NCBI GenBank assembly: GCA_963555705.1
Contig: OY743183.1
Span: 30,167,932 to 30,231,931 of the forward strand
Direction of reading: 5' to 3'
Length of the DNA: 64,000 bases
Origin: Ligustrum vulgare
Taxonomy: Eukaryota; Streptophyta; Magnoliopsida; Lamiales; Oleaceae
Below, piece by piece: positions 58,119 through 64,000 of the stretch. The position numbers were made by a program, and so were the translations under genes. How positions within the stretch are numbered: the stretch's first letter is position 1; every line of letters starts with the position of its first letter. Under the pieces are notes generated by a model. The model was given only the letters and a program-made list of their open reading frames with translations, made no database searches and had not been told where the DNA came from.

Positions 58119-59576
58119 ATGGCAAGAATTCTTATGTGTAGCGCTACTAAACTCCGGTCCCCTTAGCATAATCATAAACATATCATATGAGACCCATAGC
58201 AATCTTGTGAGATTGATTTCATAGCAATGATCCAAACATTTTCGTAAAAACATAAGGTATATTTACTTTTCATAAAAACATACTTACTTTTCTTAAAAAC
58301 ATAATGTATTTTACTTTTCATAAAAACATACTTACTTTTCTTAAAAACATAATGTATTTTACTTTTCATAAAAACATACTTACTTTTCTTAAAAACATAA
58401 GGTGTATTTACCTTTCATAAAAACATACTTACTTTTCATAAAAACATAAGGTAATACCTTTCATAAAAACATACTTACTTTTCATAAAAACATAAGGTAT
58501 ATTTACCTTTCATAAAAACATACTTACTTTTCATAAAAACATAAGATATACTTACTTGTCATAAAAACATACTTACTTTTCATAAAAACATAAGGTATAC
58601 TTACTTGTCATAAAAACATACTTACTTTTCATAAAAACATAAGGTGTATTTACCTTTCATAAAAACATACTTACTTTTCATAAAAACATAAGATATACTT
58701 TTCATAAAAACATACTTACTTTTCATAAAAACATAAGGTATATTTACCTTTCATAAAAACATACTTACTTTTCATAAAAACATAAGATATACTTACCTTT
58801 TAAAAGATTAAAATGAAGTGTAGTAGTAAATGGACCAAAACTTTCTTGACCACCTTGAATTTCTCTTACTTGTGGATTTTGTCAAGAGATTGGAAATAAG
58901 TGTATATGTGTAGAGTTGTGTGTAAAAGAGATGGGTTTAAATAGATGTATAAAGTTGGCATATTGTAAACATAATCATTCAATTCTATTAATTTTAACAC
59001 ATCATTTTCTTAAAGTAAAGCACCATTCATATACTTTTCCATATTTATACAAATAATATGCTCTTCATGATTATATATAATGGAGTCTATCAATCATTCA
59101 TATACTTTTCCATATTTATACAATTATTATGCTCTTCATGATTATATATAATGGAGTATATAAATCATTCATATACTTTTCCATATTTATACAAATATTA
59201 TGCTCTTCATGATTATATATAATGGAGTATATAATTAATTCATATACTTTTCCATATTTATACAAATATTATGCTCTTCATGATTACATATAATGGAGTC
59301 TTATCAATCATTCATATACTTTTCCATATTTATACAAATATTATGCTCTTCATGATTATATATAATGGAGTATATAATTAATTCATATACTTTTCCATAT
59401 TTATACAAATATTATGCTCTTCATGATTACATATAATGGAGTCTATCAACCATTCATATACTTTTCCATATTTATTAAATTAAGATTCTCATAATTATTA
59501 TATATAATGGAACCTCTCATGCTTGCATATATTTTCTTAATTTCAATAATAAAAATAATTTTTGTATAAATAAATA
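58119..59576 (-). mobile_element. Family B LTR, both ends missing
   Basis: 3' part, T2 (58240-58800), leader, T1 (59028-59470) and a little of the 5' part. It joins a CRP scrap via TTATGCTCTT. Confidence 0.85.
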
Positions 59577-59586
59577 TTATGCTCTT

Positions 59587-59643
59587 CCTGTTTGCCAGTC
59601 TGTTTTACAAAATGAGGCTTCTGGCAGTTCAACAATGATATAA
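59587..59643 (+). pseudogene. CRP C-terminal scrap
   Basis: The last ~18 codons (PVCQSVLQN to the stop). Confidence 0.75.
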
Positions 59644-59940
59644 GGTAAATCTCTTGATACACATTTAAAATATTTTGCTGTTTTCTTTCACGCGTTTTGG
59701 AAATAAAATATATTTTCCTTTCTCGAGTTTTGATAAAGCTGGAAATAAATCACCGAAAGGTGATATCTTTGGTAAAACAGTCAAAAGTTGGCCGATTTTG
59801 ACAAAAGTAAATCTTTACTTTTTCATAATCAATCAAAAACAGTAAATTTTTTTCGGCTTTAAATAGCCAAACATATTTCATAGTTCAGGCATCCCAAAAT
59901 CACATCTTCTTCGTAAGTTTTCTCTTCTATACTATCAAAG
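59644..59940 (+). promoter_or_regulatory. CRP-LOG intergenic region with LOG promoter
   Basis: Complete, with single CTCGAG unit, hairpin, palindrome, TTTAAATAGCC and the untranslated leader ending TATCAAAG before the LOG ATG. Confidence 0.55.
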
Positions 59941-60594
59941 ATGGAAGCACCAAAACTTCGACAGATCAAAACTATTTGTGTATTTTGTGGATCAAAAGTG
60001 GGGAAAGGCTTCAGTTATCTAGAAGCGGCCGTAGATCTTGGAAAGAAACTGGGGGAAAAAGGTATCACTCTTGTGTATGGGGGTGGTAGCAGTGGTCTAA
60101 TGGGTTGTGTTTCCCAATCTGCTCTTGCAGAGAAATCAAAAGTAATCGGTGTCATACCTGTCCCTTTGGTAGATGTTGCAGGCAAAACACGAGGGCATGA
60201 AGTTCAAACATTATCCATCCATGAACGCATAACTTGTATGCTATATGGTTCTGATGCCTTTATAGCCCTGCCCGGAGGTTTTGGTACCTTAGAAGAAATC
60301 TTTAACATTACCTCGTGGGCTCAACTAGATCTCCATACTAAGCCTATTGGGCTTCTGAATGTTAACAATTTCTTTGATGGCTTGTTAACCTTTCTTGATT
60401 ATGCTGTGGAACAGGGATTCATCTCTCCATTTTCCAGAAGGCTCCTTATTTCTGCTCCTACTATTGATGAACTACTGGATAAGCTGCAGTCATATATCTC
60501 AATACAAGATCCAGCAGGGGTTAAGATAGATTGGTCGCAAGGAAGGGGAATCAAGCGAAAATGGAGTCCGGTTAATGTAAACTTAACTTTATGA
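59941..60594 (+). CDS. LOG: LOG-type cytokinin-activating phosphoribohydrolase
   Basis: 217 residues, the same protein as at 18264, with a few synonymous base changes (for example the codon before LSIHE). The promoter, leader, catalytic motif and 3' hairpin region are all complete, making this the best candidate for an expressed copy although its CRP partner is reduced to a scrap. The 3' region runs to about 61008. Confidence 0.9.
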   Translation: MEAPKLRQIKTICVFCGSKVGKGFSYLEAAVDLGKKLGEKGITLVYGGGSSGLMGCVSQSALAEKSKVIGVIPVPLVDVAGKTRGHEVQTLSIHERITCMLYGSDAFIALPGGFGTLEEIFNITSWAQLDLHTKPIGLLNVNNFFDGLLTFLDYAVEQGFISPFSRRLLISAPTIDELLDKLQSYISIQDPAGVKIDWSQGRGIKRKWSPVNVNLTL

Positions 60595-61008
60595 ATCTTA
60601 GAATAGGTGGGGGTAGAGTACGGAGTATTCTTACTCTCGAGACACCCCTCTAATTTCCTAGGATTTCCTTAATGTTTAAATCTTGTGTGTACCTCAAAGG
60701 TTCCAGGTGGTAGATTACGGAGTATTCTTACTCTCGAAACACACCTCTTTGAAGGTTTCTTTATTTCCTCAAAAGGTCAGAGGTGGTAGGATACGGCTAC
60801 TCCGGAAACACATCTCTCAATTTGAGGAATTTCCCATGTTGCTTTCTTTTGATTTTGCGTGTTTCATGTATTTCTTTCCAATGTGACTCTTGTGTGTTCT
60901 CCTTACGAGAAAATAATAAATATCTCTGTTATCATCTACTAAATCTCATTTGTGATGTAAATGAATTTGCATGTCTAACCTCAATTCTCTTAGTGATTGC
61001 ATACCATT
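60595..61008 (+). terminator. LOG 3' region with hairpins
   Basis: Three hairpin repeats as at 7108, then an AATAAATATC poly(A)-like signal near 60915. It ends at GCATACCAT, shared with a reverse CRP fragment. Confidence 0.5.
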
Positions 61009-61302
61009 CAGCCTTTTTGCTCTTCGTTTCTTTGCGAAGGTGCTTTTGCCTAAACCAGGCATGTGCTTTGGAAATGTCATAGGTAATTCACCAGATAGTC
61101 GAACCTTTGCTTCGATCAACCAGCGAACATCTTCTGAAACACCATGAGCCATCAGCAACCTCAATCTTTCGAGTCTTATTCGATAAATTTTCCTCAGATC
61201 ATTCATTGGAAGACTGGAATAATACTTGCGAATGTTTGTAAGAATGATATCCATGTTTTTGATGGATCTAACCTCTTCCCAGCATGAACTATTTAAAAGC
61301 AT
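61009..61302 (-). pseudogene. CRP N-terminal half, truncated
   Basis: Residues 1-99 up to AKRLNG, cut before the first finger cysteine. The frame runs on into unrelated reverse LOG 3' sequence. Confidence 0.75.
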
Positions 61303-61567
61303 TAAGGATCGGAGGGAATCCGCGTGATATTGATTCCAGCAAGAAAGCGCGGAATAGAATAATGGAAAAGAGGGAACAAGAGTTTATACGCCGTTTACTT
61401 TCTTGATAAAAGGAAGATTTGATGATGACGGGATTTGAGATATGGAATATTTTCTTGGATTTTGGGTACTGATATTTTGATATAATAATCAAGGTATAGA
61501 AATAATACGGGGATACGTGAAAGTGAAATAAGGACTGTATTGAATCAGGATTAATAAGTTTGTGCAA
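61289..61567 (-). CDS. 92-codon ORF overlapping the CRP start
   Basis: Open copy of the unrecognised ORF, beside a truncated CRP. Confidence 0.2.
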   Translation of the reverse strand: MHKLINPDSIQSLFHFHVSPYYFYTLIIISKYQYPKSKKIFHISNPVIIKSSFYQESKRRINSCSLFSIILFRAFLLESISRGFPPILNAFK

Positions 61568-62186
61568 GTGAAAGGAATACCTTACGGGAAATGTTATGAT
61601 ATTTGAGTTAAGAATTTTAATTATTTGGGAGATATTTGTTTATTGAATTTTGCAGAAATTTTGGGTTACAAATATTGGAAAGATAAACTGATGATTATGT
61701 TGATATGTGAATAACATGTTTGGGTATATTACATAGAGAATATTCAGGTAATCGTTTTAATTATTTTGGGATATTTGGTGATAAGAAGAAATGACAAATT
61801 ATTATGGTATGATATGTTAGTAAAGATTTATTGAAATTTTAGAGATATTAATACGAATATTTGAGGTCACATGATACGATGATAAATGACAAGTTACATG
61901 AATACTACAAGATATGATGAAATATCACATACGATTGGGAATTTTCATTTTGATTCAGAAGAATTTATGAGTAGACATATGTCTATTATTGATAGAAAAG
62001 TCCATGTCTTAAGAAAACAAATTGATGCATTTAGTCAAAGTCCAGTGGGTTAAATATGGTTGGGTTAAATATGGTAGCGATGATGCTACATAAGAAGAAG
62101 AAGAAGAGATTCTGATTAAGTGTTCAGAAATCATAAGATCAAGTAAGATTAATTTCGAGGACGAAATTATTTTAAGGGGGTAAGTT
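61568..62186 (+). mobile_element. Family B internal 3' end with pol remnant
   Basis: AT-rich sequence, pol remnant from 61979 (MSIIDRKVHVLRKQI) to 62183, and the polypurine tract. Confidence 0.75.
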
Positions 62187-64000
62187 TGTAGCGACCAAGA
62201 ATTTTTACGCGATTAATAATTATTTTAATAGAAAATCGTGTCGCTACTATTTCACCCATTTTTATTAAGTTAACGCCACGACGTATTCGTATAGCCAAGT
62301 CAAGAAATAATCGAGATCGTTCGATTTTAAATTAAATTCCGAATTTCTAAAAATATCTCCATTCTCTTGATTTAAAGTATATTAAGTCTAAGTACTTAAT
62401 TCAATGTTATCCCAATATTTATTTATACAAAAATTACTTTTATTATTTAAATTAAGAAAATATATGCAAGCATGAGAGGTTCCATTATATATAATAATTA
62501 TGAGAATCTTAATTTAATAAATATGGAAAAGTATATAAATGGTTGATAGATTCCATTATATGTAATCATGAAGAGCATAATATTTGTATAAATATGGAAA
62601 AGTATATGAATGAATTATATACTCCATTATATATAATCATGAAGAGCATAATATTTGTATAAATATGGAAAAGTATATGAATGATTGATAAGACTCCATT
62701 ATATGTAATCATGAAGAGCATAATATTTGTATAAATATGGAAAAGTATATGAATGAATTATATACTCCATTATATATAATCATGAAGAGCATAATATTTG
62801 TATAAATATGGAAAAGTATATGAATGATTGATAAGACTCCATTATATGTAATCATGAAGAGCATAATATTTGTATAAATATGGAAAAGTATATGAATGAT
62901 TTATATACTCCATTATATATAATCATGAAGAGCATATTATTTGTATAAATATGGAAAAGTATATGAATGGTGCTTTACTTTAAGAAAAGGATGTGTTAAA
63001 ATTAATAGAATTGAATGATTATGTTTACAATATGCCAACTTTATACATCTATTTAAACCCATCTCTTTTACACACAACTCTACACATATACACTTATTTC
63101 CAATCTCTTGACAAAATCCACAAGTAAGAGAAATTCAAGGTGGTCAAGAAAGTTTTGGTCCATTTACTACTACACTTCATTTTAATCTTTTAAAAGGTAA
63201 GTATATCTTATGTTTTTATGAAAAGTAAGTATGTTTTTATGAAAGGTAAATACACCTTATGTTTTTATGAAAAGTAAGTATGTTTTTATGACAAGTAAGT
63301 ATATCTTATGTTTTTATGAAAAGTAAGTATGTTTTTATGAAAGGTAAATACACCTTATGTTTTTATGAAAAGTAAGTATATCTTATGTTTTTATGAAAAG
63401 TAAGTATGAAAGGTAAATACACCTTATGTTTTTATGAAAAGTAAGTATGTTTTTATGACAAGTAAGTATATCTTATGTTTTTATGAAAAGTAAGTATGTT
63501 TTTATGAAAAGTAAATACACCTTATGTTTTTATGAAAAGTAAGTATGTTTTTATGACAAGTAAGTATACCTTATGTTTTTATGAAAAGTAAGTATGTTTT
63601 TATGACAAGTAAGTATATCTTATGTTTTTATGAAAAGTAAGTATGTTTTTATGAAAGGTAAATACACCTTATGTTTTTATGAAAAGTAAGTATGTTTTTA
63701 TGACAAGTAAGTATATCTTATGTTTTTATGAAAAGTAAGTATGTTTTTATGAAAGGTAAATACACCTTATGTTTTTATGAAAAGTAAGTATATCTTATGT
63801 TTTTATGAAAAGTAAGTATGAAAGGTAAATACACCTTATGTTTTTATGAAAAGTAAGTATGTTTTTATGACAAGTAAGTATATCTTATGTTTTTATGAAA
63901 AGTAAGTATGTTTTTATGAAAAGTAAATACACCTTATGTTTTTATGAAAAGTAAGTATGTTTTTATGACAAGTAAGTATACCTTATGTTTTTATGAAAAG
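62187..64000 (+). mobile_element. Family B LTR, runs off the window
   Basis: Starts TGTAGCGACC. T1 spans 62510-62965, then leader, then T2 from 63195 to the window end. T2 contains a repeated block with a short deletion (GTAAGTATGAAAGGTAAAT) at about 63400 and 63815, so a ~415-bp segment was itself duplicated. Confidence 0.9.

Noticed and set aside
59941..60594. Recent bacterial transfer of LOG (as in Rhodococcus fas-type genes)
   Set aside because: The ALPGGFGTLEE, KPIGLLNV and GFISP stretches look plant-like, and no bacterial neighbours are present; not excluded without a phylogeny.
1..64000. Whole mosaic as an assembly artefact
   Set aside because: Cannot be excluded from sequence alone, but private base changes in each copy and distinct joins argue that most pieces are real; palindromic joins remain the least certain.

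Overview
The window is plant nuclear DNA, almost certainly from a flowering plant. Evidence is the initiator-tRNA-Met primer sites (TGGTATCAGAGC), Ty3/gypsy chromovirus gag and pol pieces, and Cassandra-type TRIM elements carrying a 5S rRNA-like stretch. No host gene with introns, no tRNA gene and no prokaryotic feature was seen. The species cannot be named from the sequence.

Nearly all of the 64 kb is made of repeated, rearranged copies of one non-autonomous LTR retroelement, here called family B. Its LTR begins TGTAGCGACC and ends GGTCGTCACA. The copy at 40937-43714 is complete (2778 bp) and has this order: 5' part, a 71/72-bp minisatellite (T1), a TATA box and leader, a 5' splice site, a 49-bp minisatellite (T2) inside a putative leader intron, a 3' splice site, and the 3' part. 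The best complete internal region (15985-20697) runs: primer site, short palindrome-rich stretch, a second LTR edge (family A, TGTAATGTCC), an AT-rich stretch, a two-gene cassette on the opposite strand, a decayed pol C-terminus, a polypurine tract, and the next LTR. The pol remnant suggests that family B is a deletion derivative of a Tekay/Del-like chromovirus.

The cassette is the most unusual content. It encodes (1) a ~199-residue basic, cysteine-rich protein (CRP) resembling nucleic-acid-binding proteins of carlavirus-type plant RNA viruses, and (2) a 217-residue intronless LOG-type cytokinin riboside 5'-monophosphate phosphoribohydrolase with its catalytic motif intact. Between them lies a promoter-like interval, and after LOG a conserved 3' region with repeated hairpins. 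Intact LOG copies lie at 6454, 18264, 34219 and 59941, with broken ones at 49049 and 53041. CRP is full length at 19214 and 53498, nearly so at 48113 and 49557, and partial at 5846, 9326, 33733, 35369, 59587 and 61009.

Layout: 1-4466 reverse-strand B element without the cassette; 4467-5850 Cassandra cluster with a palindrome; 5846-9325 cassette plus reverse internal region; 9326-22056 forward element (LTR, internal, LTR); 22057-31296 mosaic of forward and reverse LTR pieces; 31297-32422 gag fragment and an unknown ORF; 32421-36369 T2 array and a rearranged cassette; 36370-38660 LTR; 38688-40603 chromovirus pol; 40937-47229 forward and reverse LTRs; 47230-50414 duplicated cassette; 50415-56970 LTR, internal, LTR; 56971-58118 related element; 58119-64000 LTR, cassette, LTR. 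Joins between pieces usually share 1-9 bp.

If expressed, the cassette would activate cytokinin (LOG) and supply a basic zinc-finger-like protein of a family known for RNA-silencing suppression and nuclear activity. Whether it is a captured viral segment, host transduplication or something else cannot be settled from sequence alone.
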